A stretch of DNA of 64,000 nucleotides, taken from assembly GCA_021811085.1 (NCBI GenBank), contig JAJZPQ010000011.1, positions 1 to 64,000 on the forward strand, given 5' to 3'. The stretch is from Pseudomonadota bacterium. Its GTDB lineage: Bacteria > Pseudomonadota > Gammaproteobacteria > Burkholderiales > SG8-39. The position numbers were made by a program, and so were the translations under genes. This document shows, piece after piece, positions 33,642 through 42,691 of the stretch. The notes beneath the pieces are model-generated. The model made no database searches and had not been told where the DNA came from. It saw only the letters and a program-made list of their open reading frames with translations. Position 1 is the first letter of the stretch; each line of letters starts with the position of its first letter.

Positions 33642-34391
33642 ATGAAAACTAGTACCGCCGATCGTACCCTGCATGTGTTCGAGGGTTTCTCCGAGATCGG
33701 AAGGCCAGCCACGCTCTCCGAGCTCGCTCGTTACCTTAAGATTCCAGTGTCCAGCTGCTCGGGGCTGCTAAATACCTTGGAGCAGCGCGGCTATCTCCAC
33801 GCTGTCGAGCCGCGCAGCACGTACTACCCGACGAATCGCCTGCTGCAGGTAGCTCGCGGAATCGCCGATCATGACCCGCTCACCAGCCGGATCTCACCGT
33901 TGTTGGAGAAGCTGCGGGACGAGACGGGCGAAACCGTGGTCCTGGCCAAGCGCCGCGACGATAAGGTCCTCTTCCTCGACGTCGTCGAGTCCCGCAGCAA
34001 CATCCGTTACGTTGCGCACGTCGGAGAGACTCGCCTGCTGCACGCGAGCTCGCTCGGGAAGGCACTCCTGAGTGTCATGCCCGACGCAGAGCGCACCCGC
34101 GTGCTCCAGCAACTCGTGTTCCGTCGGCTCACGGCGAAAACGCTGCGCACGCCGAAGGCGCTCGAGACCTCAATCAAGATCGATCGGCGCCGCGGTTGCT
34201 ACGTCAATTTTGGGGAGAGTGTCCCCGATCTGTATGCGATTGCGCGGCCGTTGATTGTGGACGGTAAGACCTACGCGATTGCGGTCATCGGGCCAGGCAA
34301 GCGCATCGAGGACAACCAAAAGCGACTTTTCGTGGCGCTCGAGAAGGCCTGTAAGGCCGCGCCCGATTCGGTTCCGCGTTCGCGAGCCTAG
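33642..34391 (+). CDS. IclR-family transcriptional regulator
   Basis: A 249-residue regulator starting MKTSTADRTLHVFEGFSEIG. The HTH is RPATLSELARYLKIPVSSCS then GLLNTLEQRGYLHAVEPRST. The effector domain has LEKLRDETGETVVLAKRRDD, VLFLDVVESRSNIRYVAHVG and TRLLHASSLGKALLSVMPDA, with a YVNFGESVPDLYAIARPLIV pocket strand. It heads the second catabolic module on the same strand, 46 bases before the TRAP binding protein, so it may be autoregulated with the module. It is closest in pattern to the regulator at 6791-7525 (both start R-T-L-x-(L/V)-(I/F)-E-(A/G)-F). Confidence 0.93.
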   Translation: MKTSTADRTLHVFEGFSEIGRPATLSELARYLKIPVSSCSGLLNTLEQRGYLHAVEPRSTYYPTNRLLQVARGIADHDPLTSRISPLLEKLRDETGETVVLAKRRDDKVLFLDVVESRSNIRYVAHVGETRLLHASSLGKALLSVMPDAERTRVLQQLVFRRLTAKTLRTPKALETSIKIDRRRGCYVNFGESVPDLYAIARPLIVDGKTYAIAVIGPGKRIEDNQKRLFVALEKACKAAPDSVPRSRA

Positions 34392-34437
34392 GTTCGCGGT
34401 ATTACGAGACGATGTCATTCAACTCAAAGGAGGCGAT

Positions 34438-35472
34438 ATGAACCGAAAGGCGTTGGGCCTACTGGCTTGCATGGGGGCACTGGTATTGGGAAGTTCCACG
34501 GCGATGGCCCAGGCGGTGAAGCTGCGCGTGGCAGATTCGTTCCCAAACGGTCATTTCATCGGTGAGAAGATCACCAAGCCCTGGGTAGCGAAGATCAACG
34601 AGCGGGCCGGAAAGTTCGTCAACCTCGAGTACTATCCCGCGGAGCAACTCGGCAAGGCAAAGGACGTTCTCGCGCTTACCGGCTCGGGTGTAGTGGACAT
34701 CGGCTATGTGGCGCCCGCCTTCGTCGGCGACAAGCTTCCACTGTCGGTCGTCGCCGAGTTGCCGATTCATTTCAAGTCCTCGTGCGAGGCAACCATGGCG
34801 TTCTACAAGCTCGCGACCGGCGACGGAATCCTCGCCAAGCAGGAGTTCGCCCCAAACAATGTGCGCGTGCTCTGGACCGTTGTGCTGGTCCCCTATCAGG
34901 TGATGCTCGGTAGTAAGGTGAACTTCGACGGGCTCAAATCGCTGCAAGGCCTGAAGATCCGCACCACAGGAGGCGCCAAGGAGTTTGCCGTGCGCAAGCT
35001 GGGTGCGGTTCCGGTGCAAATTCCGTCGCCCGAAGTCTATGAATCCGTCACCCGCGGTACCGTAGACGGGGCGCTCTGGCCCTTCACGAGCGTCTATTCG
35101 TACGGCATGGAAAACGCCTTCCATTCTTCGACGGTCGGCGAGAATTTCGGCAGCTTCGTAGTCACCTACGTGATAAACGAGCGCAAATGGAAGTCCCTGC
35201 CGCCTGACGCGCAGAAGGTGATCACGCTAGCGAGCGAGGAAACGCTGAAGAGCGCATGCAACGTGGTCGACGCCGAGGATGTCGAAGCAATTCGCAAGCT
35301 CAAGGCCGCGGGTTGGAAGATCCCCGAGCTTTCGGCCGCTGACAGGACCGAACTGCACAATCGCCTGAGCTCCGTGAGCAAAGAATGGGCCGACGCGCTC
35401 GACAAGCGCGGCAAGCCCGGCTCCCAGGTACTGAGGGCTTACCAAAACGAGCTCGCGAAGTACACGAAGTAG
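34438..35472 (+). CDS. TRAP transporter substrate-binding protein (DctP type)
   Basis: A 344-residue periplasmic protein. A textbook AAAGGAGG ribosome-binding site precedes ATG 34438. The signal is ALGLLACMGALVLGSSTAMA followed by QAVKLRVAD. DctP features: SFPNGHFIGEKITKPWVAKI, NLEYYPAEQLGKAKDVLALT, VVDIGYVAPAFVGDKLPLSV, GLKSLQGLKIRTTGGAKEFA and VPVQIPSPEVYESVTRGTVD, the ligand-selective loop. Its membrane partners are most likely the DctQ and DctM proteins at 40749-42607, five catabolic genes away in the same direction; this separation is unusual for TRAP systems. Confidence 0.93.
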   Translation: MNRKALGLLACMGALVLGSSTAMAQAVKLRVADSFPNGHFIGEKITKPWVAKINERAGKFVNLEYYPAEQLGKAKDVLALTGSGVVDIGYVAPAFVGDKLPLSVVAELPIHFKSSCEATMAFYKLATGDGILAKQEFAPNNVRVLWTVVLVPYQVMLGSKVNFDGLKSLQGLKIRTTGGAKEFAVRKLGAVPVQIPSPEVYESVTRGTVDGALWPFTSVYSYGMENAFHSSTVGENFGSFVVTYVINERKWKSLPPDAQKVITLASEETLKSACNVVDAEDVEAIRKLKAAGWKIPELSAADRTELHNRLSSVSKEWADALDKRGKPGSQVLRAYQNELAKYTK

Positions 35473-35476
35473 CTCG

Positions 35477-36727
35477 ATGCATCATCACGCTAAATCGGAC
35501 TCCTCGACGTCGGCGGGTCCCTTGGTGGGCGTCCGCGTCATCGACCTGACGACAGTGCTCATGGGTCCGTTTGCCACCCAGATGTTGGGTGATATGGGGG
35601 CCGACGTGGTGAAGGTGGAGTCGGCAGATGGCGACACAGTGCGCCGCGTCGGCCCCTCGCGCCATCCGGAGATGGGTGCGATCTTCCTGCAGGGTAATCG
35701 CGGCAAGCGCAGCTTGGTCCTCGACCTCAAGAACCCCGAAGGCCGCAAGGCTGTGCTCAAACTCGCGGAAGGGGCCGACGTTCTCGTATACAACATCCGG
35801 CCGCAGGCGATGGCGCGACTCGGCCTTACGTATGAGGACGTGTGTGCAGTGAATCCGCGCATAGTGTATGCCGGCATGTTCGGCTACGACCAGCGCGGCC
35901 CGTATGCGGCGCGTCCCGCATATGACGATCTCATACAGGCACTCGTGGCGCTGCCCACGCTTGTCCAGATGGCAGGCGCGGATCGTCCTCGTTACGTCCC
36001 GCTTGCGATCGCTGACCGCTACGTAGCGGCGATCGGCGTGGGCACCATCCTCGGTGCGCTCTTTCACCGAATGAAAACCGGCCGTGGACAGCGTGTGGAC
36101 ATTCCCATGTTTGAGACGATGGCGCAGATGGTGCTGGGCGACCACATGGGGGGGCGCACGTTCGATCCCCCGCTGGGGCCGCCGGGGTACAAGCGCAGTC
36201 TTTCGCCAGAGCGTGTTCCGTATCGTACGCAAGACGGGTATATATGCGTGCTTGCGTACAACGACAAGCAATGGCGCAGTTTTTTCGCAGCGGTCGGACG
36301 CCCCGAACTTCCGGACGCCGACCCGCGCTTCGCTGACGTAGGGAGCCGCACCGTTCACATCGACGAGCTGTACGCCCTAATTGCGGAGATTCTCAGCACG
36401 CGTCCGACCACGGAATGGCTCGAGATCCTGGACAGGGCCGACATTCCGGTGATGCCGCTCCATACGCTGGATTCACTCATCGACGACCCGCATCTTGCGG
36501 CGATCGGGTTCCTGGAGACCGTGGAACATCCGAGCGAGGGGCCTATACGCAGTATCGGGGTGCCCACGATTTGGTCAGAGACGCAGGCAACGCCTGGTCG
36601 GCCGGCGCCTCGCTTGGGCGAACACAGCCTCGAGGTGTTGCGAGAAGCTGGTTATTCGGCGCAGGAGATCGATCGTCTGCTCGCGGACGGTGTCACCGCG
36701 GATGGACGCGAAGGGGTGCATCCATGA
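35477..36727 (+). CDS. CaiB/BaiF-family CoA transferase
   Basis: A 416-residue class III CoA transferase. Motifs: GPLVGVRVIDLTTVLMGPFA, MLGDMGADVVKVESADGDTV, GNRGKRSLVLDLKNPEGRKA, YAGMFGYDQRGPYAARPAYD, the catalytic Asp in PLAIADRYVAAIGVGTILGA and GRGQRVDIPMFETMAQMVLG. It begins 4 bases after the TRAP binding protein stop and overlaps the next CoA transferase by 4 nt. Two adjacent CaiB-type genes suggest either a heteromeric enzyme or transfer at two steps. It closely resembles 27364-28620. Confidence 0.93.
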   Translation: MHHHAKSDSSTSAGPLVGVRVIDLTTVLMGPFATQMLGDMGADVVKVESADGDTVRRVGPSRHPEMGAIFLQGNRGKRSLVLDLKNPEGRKAVLKLAEGADVLVYNIRPQAMARLGLTYEDVCAVNPRIVYAGMFGYDQRGPYAARPAYDDLIQALVALPTLVQMAGADRPRYVPLAIADRYVAAIGVGTILGALFHRMKTGRGQRVDIPMFETMAQMVLGDHMGGRTFDPPLGPPGYKRSLSPERVPYRTQDGYICVLAYNDKQWRSFFAAVGRPELPDADPRFADVGSRTVHIDELYALIAEILSTRPTTEWLEILDRADIPVMPLHTLDSLIDDPHLAAIGFLETVEHPSEGPIRSIGVPTIWSETQATPGRPAPRLGEHSLEVLREAGYSAQEIDRLLADGVTADGREGVHP

Positions 36728-37800
36728 CCAGCATGGCGCCGCTGCGTGGTGTGCGTGTGGTGGACCTAAGTTGGCTCCTGCCGGGGCCGCTGTGCACGAG
36801 TCTGCTTGCTGACCTTGGTGCGGACGTGCTCAAAATTGAGCGGCCCGGGGACGGCGACTATGCGAGAACCCTGCTTCCCGGGTTGTTCCGGCTGGTCAAC
36901 CGCGGCAAGCGGAGCGCCGTGTTCGACCTGCATGAGCCGGGGGACCGCGGGCGGCTCCTCGATATCGTCGCCCAAGCCGACATTTTTGTCGAAGGATTCC
37001 GGCCCGGTGTCGTCGACCGCTTCGGCGTCGGATATGCCGATGTCCGTAAGCGCAATCCAAAGATCGTCTACGTGTCGATCTCAGGATACGGCCAATCGGG
37101 GCCGATGCGCTCGCATCCGGGGCACGACATCAATTATTGTGCCGAAGCGGGTTTGCTCGCGATTCCCTCTACTGTCGACCAGGAACGGCCCTATCGTATG
37201 CAGCTTCCAGTGAGTGATATCGCCGGCGGCATGTACGCTGCGCTCTCCGCGCTGGCTGCACTGCGGCAGCGCGATATCACAGGGCTAGGCGCACAGGTCG
37301 ATGTGTCCCTGACCGAGTGCGCGTTTGCGTGGAGCGCGATTCGCTGGGCCGATGCGCCGGCCAGCGACCAAGACAACTGGAAGCACGTTAGCCCGGGCAA
37401 CGACATCTTTTGCGCCGCCGATGGCGAGTGGCTCGCGGTAGCGCTGGTGGAAGACAAGTTCTGGGCGGGATTCTGCCGAGCGGCGCGGGCCTTGGGCGCT
37501 CGTGTAAATCTTGACCCGCATTCGGCGCCGCGCCCCAATGCGTCCCGCGACGAGCGGATCGCAAGCCGCAACGCCATCGCGGCGACAATCGCGCTGTTCC
37601 CCTCCAGCGCGTGGCTCCTGCAGGCGGGTAAGCAGGACATTCCCGTCACTAAGGTAGCGAAGCGATTCGCGAAGGACTCAATGCCGGGATATCCGGTTCG
37701 GCTGCCGGGTTCGTGCGCAGGCGCGCCCGCGCCCGCGCTCGGGGCAGATAACGCGAGGCTTACGGCGAATCCGGCCGCGGCGTGGGAGATACGCAATTGA
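36724..37800 (+). CDS. CaiB/BaiF-family CoA transferase, shorter type
   Basis: A 358-residue protein starting MTSMAPLRGVRVVDLSWLLP; this ATG overlaps the previous stop by 4 nt. Motifs: LLADLGADVLKIERPGDGDY, LVNRGKRSAVFDLHEPGDRG, VSISGYGQSGPMRSHPGHDI and the catalytic Asp in LPVSDIAGGMYAALSALAAL. The form is the shorter alpha-methylacyl-CoA racemase/transferase-like one (P-G-H-D-I-N-Y). The C-terminal 60 residues are low in similarity and rich in Ala/Pro (GSCAGAPAPALGADNARLT), so its end may be less conserved. A racemase-like role on a branched acyl-CoA is possible. Confidence 0.88.
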   Translation: MTSMAPLRGVRVVDLSWLLPGPLCTSLLADLGADVLKIERPGDGDYARTLLPGLFRLVNRGKRSAVFDLHEPGDRGRLLDIVAQADIFVEGFRPGVVDRFGVGYADVRKRNPKIVYVSISGYGQSGPMRSHPGHDINYCAEAGLLAIPSTVDQERPYRMQLPVSDIAGGMYAALSALAALRQRDITGLGAQVDVSLTECAFAWSAIRWADAPASDQDNWKHVSPGNDIFCAADGEWLAVALVEDKFWAGFCRAARALGARVNLDPHSAPRPNASRDERIASRNAIAATIALFPSSAWLLQAGKQDIPVTKVAKRFAKDSMPGYPVRLPGSCAGAPAPALGADNARLTANPAAAWEIRN

Positions 37801-38954
37801 AGTTTCCGAGATTGCCGGCCGATAACCGGCTGGACGCGGCGTGCAGGGTCCTCCGCGCGGAGGTGCGCGAGTTCCTGCGGCAAGAGTTGGCCACGGGTGG
37901 CTTCGAGCCGGAGTGTGACAGTTGGCTGCGCGGCTTCAATCGCGAGTTTACGCGCAAATTGGGTATGCGCGGCTGGCTCGGAATGACCTGGCCCCTGCGC
38001 TACGGCGGACAGGAGCGGTCGCAGCGCGAGCGCTATGTCGTGATCGAAGAGCTTCTCGCGGTCGGCGCGCCGGTGGCGGGGCACTGGATCGCCGAGCGGC
38101 AAGTCGGCTCGAGCATTCTGCGCCACGGCACCGAGGACCAAAAGCAACGGCTCGTCCCGCCCATCGCACGCGGCGAGAGTATCTTCGGCGCCTGCTACAG
38201 CGAGCCCGATGTCGGTTCCGATCTTGCCTCGGTGAAGGCCCGAGCGGTGCGCATCGACGGCGCCTGGAAGATCACGGGGACGAAGGTGTGGACGAGCCAG
38301 GGGCACAATGCGGATCATCTGTTCGTCCTATGCCGCACCTCGGACGGCGAGGGCGTAAAGCACCGGGGGCTGTCGATGCTGATCGTCGCCATGCCCGCGA
38401 GGGGACTTACGGTACGCCCTATTCGGCTCCTCACCGGCGAACACCACTTCAACGAGATGATCTTCGACGATGTCGAGGTGCCGGACTCAATGGTGCTGGG
38501 CGGAGAAGGTGAAGGCTGGAAGATCGTCACCGGCGATCTCGCGATGGAGCGTAGCGGCCCCGAGCGCTTCATGAGCACGCTACCGCTGCTCGGCGAGATG
38601 ATCCGCAAGGCGCGCGCGATGCCCGAGGATCCGCGCGCGCAAATCGCGATCGGCGAGCTGGTGAGTCGCTTCTGGACGCTGCGTTCGATGTCAATTGGGG
38701 TCGCCGCGTTGATGGAGCAGGGCTACGAACCCAGCGTCGAAGCTGCGCTGGTCAAGGATCTCGGTACGCGCTTCGAGGGTGATCTGGCGCAGGCGGCGCG
38801 CCTGCTCTTCCCGATGATTCCCTCGCTCGATAGCGACGACCGCTTTGAGAACTTTGCCGCGCAGGCAATCCTGCATACCCCGGCCTACACACTGCGCGGT
38901 GGCACAAATGAAATCCTGCGCGGAATTGTCGCACGCGGACTCGGAGTAAGGTGA
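37797..38954 (+). CDS. Acyl-CoA dehydrogenase, pair 3 large-type subunit
   Basis: A 385-residue flavoprotein. I use TTG at 37797, which overlaps the previous TGA and has GGGAG 8 bases upstream; GTG at 37782 is the alternative. Motifs: WPLRYGGQERSQRERYVVIE, GACYSEPDVGSDLASVKARA, AWKITGTKVWTSQGHNADHL, GEHHFNEMIFDDVEVPDSMV and YTLRGGTNEILRGIVARGLG. It is strikingly similar in pattern to 23191-24339, so the two modules share ancestry. It overlaps the small-type partner gene that follows. Confidence 0.91.
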   Translation: MKFPRLPADNRLDAACRVLRAEVREFLRQELATGGFEPECDSWLRGFNREFTRKLGMRGWLGMTWPLRYGGQERSQRERYVVIEELLAVGAPVAGHWIAERQVGSSILRHGTEDQKQRLVPPIARGESIFGACYSEPDVGSDLASVKARAVRIDGAWKITGTKVWTSQGHNADHLFVLCRTSDGEGVKHRGLSMLIVAMPARGLTVRPIRLLTGEHHFNEMIFDDVEVPDSMVLGGEGEGWKIVTGDLAMERSGPERFMSTLPLLGEMIRKARAMPEDPRAQIAIGELVSRFWTLRSMSIGVAALMEQGYEPSVEAALVKDLGTRFEGDLAQAARLLFPMIPSLDSDDRFENFAAQAILHTPAYTLRGGTNEILRGIVARGLGVR

Positions 38955-39964
38955 TGAACGACACGCAAACCGACATGCTGGCGGACTCGGTTTCTCGAGC
39001 GCTTGGGGACGTTGTAACGCCGCGCGGCACGGTCGAAGCTGAGGCGAAGGGCATCGACGCAAAAGCGTGGAACACGCTGCGTGCTCTCGGGCTCGCTGGC
39101 GAGGACGCCGCGACATTGAGCTTTGAGGAACAAGCTACGGTGCTGGAAGCTATCGGTTACGCCGCAGCGCTTGTGCCATATGCGGACAGCGAGGCAATCG
39201 CGCGCTGGCTAGCGCATGGCGTCGGGTTCGCCACTTCTTCTGAAGAAGTCCTGGCAATTGTGATGGCGTCGCCGAATGCGTTGTCGAGGCAACGCATCGC
39301 GTGGGGACGTCATTCCGCGCGGACGTTCTTCAGCTACGCAGAAGGGGGCCGTAATTGGGTGGCCGTCATGTCGACCGCGGAGCTGGCCTTGGCAAATGGC
39401 GCGAACCTTGCCGGTGAGCCGCACGACAAGTGCGGTGTAGATCGCGCGCAGCCGACTGAGGTTCGCGCGGTGTCCGATGAATTCTCCCCGGCCGCCGTTG
39501 GTCAACGCGGCGCCCTGTGCCGCGGCGCCGCGATGCTTGGCGCGGCTAGGAAGGCCCAGGAGCTGACGTTGCAATATGCGGCCGACCGCAAGCAGTTCGG
39601 CAAACCGCTCGCGCAGTTTCAGATGATCCAGTCCTATCTCGCGCAAATGGCGGGGGAGCTTTCTGCGGCGTCGGCAATTTTCGCAACAGCGTTGCGCGCA
39701 GCGGAGCGTGGTGCTCGCGCAAGCCGGGTGGAAGCCGCCGCTGCAAAGGTGCGGATCGGACAGGCAGCGCACACCATCACCGCGCTCGCGCACCAGGTGC
39801 ATGGCGCCATCGGCTTCACTGAAGAATATTCACTGCAACTCTGGACCCGGCGCCTGTGGGCTTGGCGCGAGGAATTCGGTAATGAGACGGACTGGGCGCG
39901 GGAGCTGGGATCAGCCGTAATCGCGCTGGGCCCCGACGCATACTGGGAGCGAATTACGCAATGA
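38954..39964 (+). CDS. Acyl-CoA dehydrogenase, pair 3 small-type subunit
   Basis: A 336-residue partner subunit starting MNDTQTDMLADSVSRALGDV at an ATG sharing one base with the previous stop. The N-terminal half is divergent. The C-terminal domain is well kept: YAADRKQFGKPLAQFQMIQS, LAQMAGELSAASAIFATALR, ITALAHQVHGAIGFTEEYSL and QLWTRRLWAWREEFGNETDW. No T-E-x-x-x-G-S-D flavin signature is seen. With 37797 it likely forms a heteromeric dehydrogenase like the 23191/24336 pair. It overlaps the enoyl-CoA hydratase by 4 nt. Confidence 0.9.
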   Translation: MNDTQTDMLADSVSRALGDVVTPRGTVEAEAKGIDAKAWNTLRALGLAGEDAATLSFEEQATVLEAIGYAAALVPYADSEAIARWLAHGVGFATSSEEVLAIVMASPNALSRQRIAWGRHSARTFFSYAEGGRNWVAVMSTAELALANGANLAGEPHDKCGVDRAQPTEVRAVSDEFSPAAVGQRGALCRGAAMLGAARKAQELTLQYAADRKQFGKPLAQFQMIQSYLAQMAGELSAASAIFATALRAAERGARASRVEAAAAKVRIGQAAHTITALAHQVHGAIGFTEEYSLQLWTRRLWAWREEFGNETDWARELGSAVIALGPDAYWERITQ

Positions 39965-40749
39965 GTGACCTTGAATACGACATCCGGAATCGGGTGGCAT
40001 GGATCCGACTCAATCGTCCGGAACAAAAAAACGCCTTCACGCTCGAAATGATAGATGAATGGGCGAGACGCCTGCAGGAGGCCGAAGCTGACGGCGAGGT
40101 CGGCGCGATAGTCGTCACCGGAAACGGAGGGAGCTTCTGCTCCGGAGTAGATCTCGCGGTCATCGAGGACCTGCAAAAGCGGGGAGACTCCCTCGCGTGG
40201 AAATCGCTTCTCTGGGATCGCGTCCACCGCATTGCGTTCACGTTGGAGCGGCTCGACAAACCGGTGATCGCCGCCGTTTCCGGGGCTGCCGTGGGCGCAG
40301 GAATGGACATGTCCCTCATGTGCGACATGCGGTTCGCCGGTCGCTCTGCGCGATTCTGCGAAGGTTATATTCGCATTGGTGCTGTGCCCGGCGACGGCGG
40401 CTGCTATTTTCTGCCCCGATTGGTCGGCAGCGCCAAGGCACTGGAACTCTTTTTGTCCGGTGAGTTTGTCGATGCCGAAGAGGCGCTGCGGATCGGCATC
40501 GTCAACCGCGTGTATGACGATGGCGAGCTAGTGGAACAGACCCAGCGGTTTGCGGAGAAAATCGTGGCTCACAGTCCGGTGGCGCTGCGCATCATCAAGC
40601 GGGCGGTGTACCAGAGCCGCGACGCCGACTTGCGCATGGCCCTTGACATGATTTCCTCGCACATGGGTATCGTACAGACAACCGGAGATGCGCAAGAGGC
40701 GTTCAATGCCTTTCGCGAGGGGCGGCGGCCGCGCTTTGCGGGGGCGTAA
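39961..40749 (+). CDS. Enoyl-CoA hydratase/isomerase family protein
   Basis: A 262-residue crotonase-fold enzyme starting MSDLEYDIRNRVAWIRLNRP. The oxyanion-hole segments are VVTGNGGSFCSGVDLAVIED and VIAAVSGAAVGAGMDMSLMC. The active-site helix reads IRIGAVPGDGGCYFLPRLVG, with Asp in P-G-D-G-G where hydratases have Glu or Asp. The C-terminal helix is DAQEAFNAFREGRRPRFAGA. Four-nt overlap with the dehydrogenase before it and a one-base overlap with DctQ after it tie catabolism and transport into one operon. Confidence 0.93.
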   Translation: MSDLEYDIRNRVAWIRLNRPEQKNAFTLEMIDEWARRLQEAEADGEVGAIVVTGNGGSFCSGVDLAVIEDLQKRGDSLAWKSLLWDRVHRIAFTLERLDKPVIAAVSGAAVGAGMDMSLMCDMRFAGRSARFCEGYIRIGAVPGDGGCYFLPRLVGSAKALELFLSGEFVDAEEALRIGIVNRVYDDGELVEQTQRFAEKIVAHSPVALRIIKRAVYQSRDADLRMALDMISSHMGIVQTTGDAQEAFNAFREGRRPRFAGA

Positions 40750-41318
40750 TGGCTACATCTTCATACCGAACCCTGGAAATCGCCAACCGCGCAATTCGGG
40801 CGCTCGAGGCGCTCTCTATGACTGTGACGGCGGCGGGGCTCTTCACGATCATGGCAGTGATTGTCGCGGACGTCGCCGCGCGATACTTCTTCAAGTCGCC
40901 CCTTCCGTGGTCCTTCGACTTGATCTCGCTCTACCTCACGCCAGCGATCTTCTTTCTCGCGCTCTCGGATACGCTGCACAAGGAACACCACGTCAATGTG
41001 GATATCGTCTTTGGCCATGTTGGCTCGCGCACCGCGAACGCTCTGAGGTTCCTTGGCAGTGCGCTTGCAATCGTCGTTTTCCTCGGTGTGACCTATACTG
41101 CAGTGATCCAGACGTGGCAGGCATACCAATCGAGCGCAGTTACCTCCGGGATCATTGAGTGGCCAACCTGGGTCAGCTCCGCCTTCGTTGTGGCAGGCGC
41201 GGGCCTGCTCCTGCTGCGTCTGATCTTCCGCACCGCGGCCTTCGGCATTGCCGCCTTCACCGGCGCCACGCAGGTTCCGGGCGTTGCGCCGCCGGTGCAC
41301 CTCGAGGAGGATCTGTAA
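40749..41318 (+). CDS. TRAP transporter small permease (DctQ type)
   Basis: A 189-residue inner-membrane protein with four helices: MTVTAAGLFTIMAVIVADVA, FDLISLYLTPAIFFLALSDT, FLGSALAIVVFLGVTYTAVI and TWVSSAFVVAGAGLLLLRLI. The DctQ signature loop T-L-H-K-E-H-H-V-N-V-D lies after helix 2. It overlaps the hydratase by one base and DctM by one base (TAATG). It probably works with the binding protein at 34438. Confidence 0.9.
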   Translation: MATSSYRTLEIANRAIRALEALSMTVTAAGLFTIMAVIVADVAARYFFKSPLPWSFDLISLYLTPAIFFLALSDTLHKEHHVNVDIVFGHVGSRTANALRFLGSALAIVVFLGVTYTAVIQTWQAYQSSAVTSGIIEWPTWVSSAFVVAGAGLLLLRLIFRTAAFGIAAFTGATQVPGVAPPVHLEEDL

Positions 41319-42607
41319 TGGCGGCGCTCGCAATCGTGCTCCTGCTCGTAAGCCTGCTCGCCATCGGCATGCCGGTCGGCTTCGCGCTTGCCGTGGCGGG
41401 CGTGGCCGGGCTGTTCCATACCGGTGGCGTCGACATGGTGCTCGGCATCCTCGACACCGTGCCGCTCAGTTCAGCCAGCTCCTACGAGTTGGTGACGATC
41501 CCGATGTTTCTGCTGATGGCCGAGTTCATCATCATGAGCAAGATTGCCGACGATCTGTTCGAGTCCGCGACAAAATTCATCGGCCATCTGCCTGGCGGTC
41601 TAGGCGTCGCCACCGCTGTCGCCGGGGCCGGGTTCGGTGCCATTTCTGGCTCAAGCACTGCCGCTGCGGCCACACTTTCCGCTGCCTGCATTCCCGCTAT
41701 GATCAAGCAGGGTTACGAGCCACGGATGGCCTACGGCGTCGTCGCGATCTCGGGCACGCTCGCAATGCTGATCCCGCCCAGCATTGCCATCGTCCTGTAC
41801 GCCATCATTGCGGGCGAGAGCATCGGCCCGATGCTGATTGCCGGGGTGATTCCGGGGCTGCTGGTAACCTTGACCATCGCTTTCACGGTGGTGTTGCTAG
41901 TGTTACTCGACCGCTCGCGCGCGCCAGTCACCCCCAGGGCATCGTGGAAAGAAAGGATCGAATCGCTCAAAATAACCGGCCCGATGGTCGCGCTCATGTT
42001 GTTGGTGACTGGTGTAATCTACCTCGGGGTTGCGACGCCCACCGAGGCCTCCGCGCTCGGCGCCTTCGGCGCCTTTGTGCTCGCCATTCGTGCCCGCAAG
42101 ATCGACGTCGGCTCGCTGTGGCAAGCGCTCACGAAGGCGGCCAGCTCGAGCTGCATGATCGCCATGATTATCGTGGGCGCGAAAATCTTTGGCTACTTCT
42201 TCGCCATGACGCAGGCGACCCAGGACCTTGTGGCGTTTATCGCCGGTCTCGGACTGAACCGATACGTAGTGCTCTTCCTAATCCTCTGCATGTACCTGTT
42301 GCTTGGTTGCCTCCTTGACCAGATCGCAATCCTGATCCTGACGGTTCCCGTAGTGCTGCCGATCATTAAGGCACTCGCCTTCGATCCGATGTGGTTCGGG
42401 ATCATCGTGATCGTCATGGCCGAGGTGGGCATGGTGACGCCGCCCGTGGGACTAAACGTCTTTGTGGTCGCACGCGTCAACAATCGGCCAGCGGCGGAGA
42501 TTTTCCGTGGCGTGGCACCGCACGTGGTGGCGCATCTTGTTCTAGTCGCAATTCTCGTCGCGTTTCCGGCATTGGTGCTGTGGCTGCCGGCGACCATCAA
42601 GTCCTGA
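41318..42607 (+). CDS. TRAP transporter large permease (DctM type)
   Basis: A 429-residue carrier of about 12 helices, starting MAALAIVLLLVSLLAIGMPV; the frame upstream belongs to DctQ DNA. Signature segments: LVTIPMFLLMAEFIIMSKIA, GAGFGAISGSSTAAAATLSA, GTLAMLIPPSIAIVLYAIIA, TPTEASALGAFGAFVLAIRA, LLGCLLDQIAILILTVPVVL and GMVTPPVGLNVFVVARVNNR. No defects are visible. It is the last gene of the module begun at 33642; a perfect inverted repeat follows its stop directly. Confidence 0.93.
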   Translation: MAALAIVLLLVSLLAIGMPVGFALAVAGVAGLFHTGGVDMVLGILDTVPLSSASSYELVTIPMFLLMAEFIIMSKIADDLFESATKFIGHLPGGLGVATAVAGAGFGAISGSSTAAAATLSAACIPAMIKQGYEPRMAYGVVAISGTLAMLIPPSIAIVLYAIIAGESIGPMLIAGVIPGLLVTLTIAFTVVLLVLLDRSRAPVTPRASWKERIESLKITGPMVALMLLVTGVIYLGVATPTEASALGAFGAFVLAIRARKIDVGSLWQALTKAASSSCMIAMIIVGAKIFGYFFAMTQATQDLVAFIAGLGLNRYVVLFLILCMYLLLGCLLDQIAILILTVPVVLPIIKALAFDPMWFGIIVIVMAEVGMVTPPVGLNVFVVARVNNRPAAEIFRGVAPHVVAHLVLVAILVAFPALVLWLPATIKS

Positions 42608-42608
42608 C

Positions 42609-42629
42609 CGAGGCGATCCGATCGCCTCG
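42609..42629. repeat. Perfect 10-bp inverted repeat after the TRAP operon
   Basis: CGAGGCGATC and GATCGCCTCG flank a single C, two bases after the DctM stop. As RNA it would fold into a strong hairpin once the innermost pairs open. No T-run follows, so it is more likely an mRNA 3'-end stabiliser or binding site than an intrinsic terminator. Confidence 0.6.
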
Positions 42630-42691
42630 AACATGGCAATCGGGTCGTTCGCGGCGCCTTCGGCTAGCATGAAACGCGTGCCAGCTTAAGC

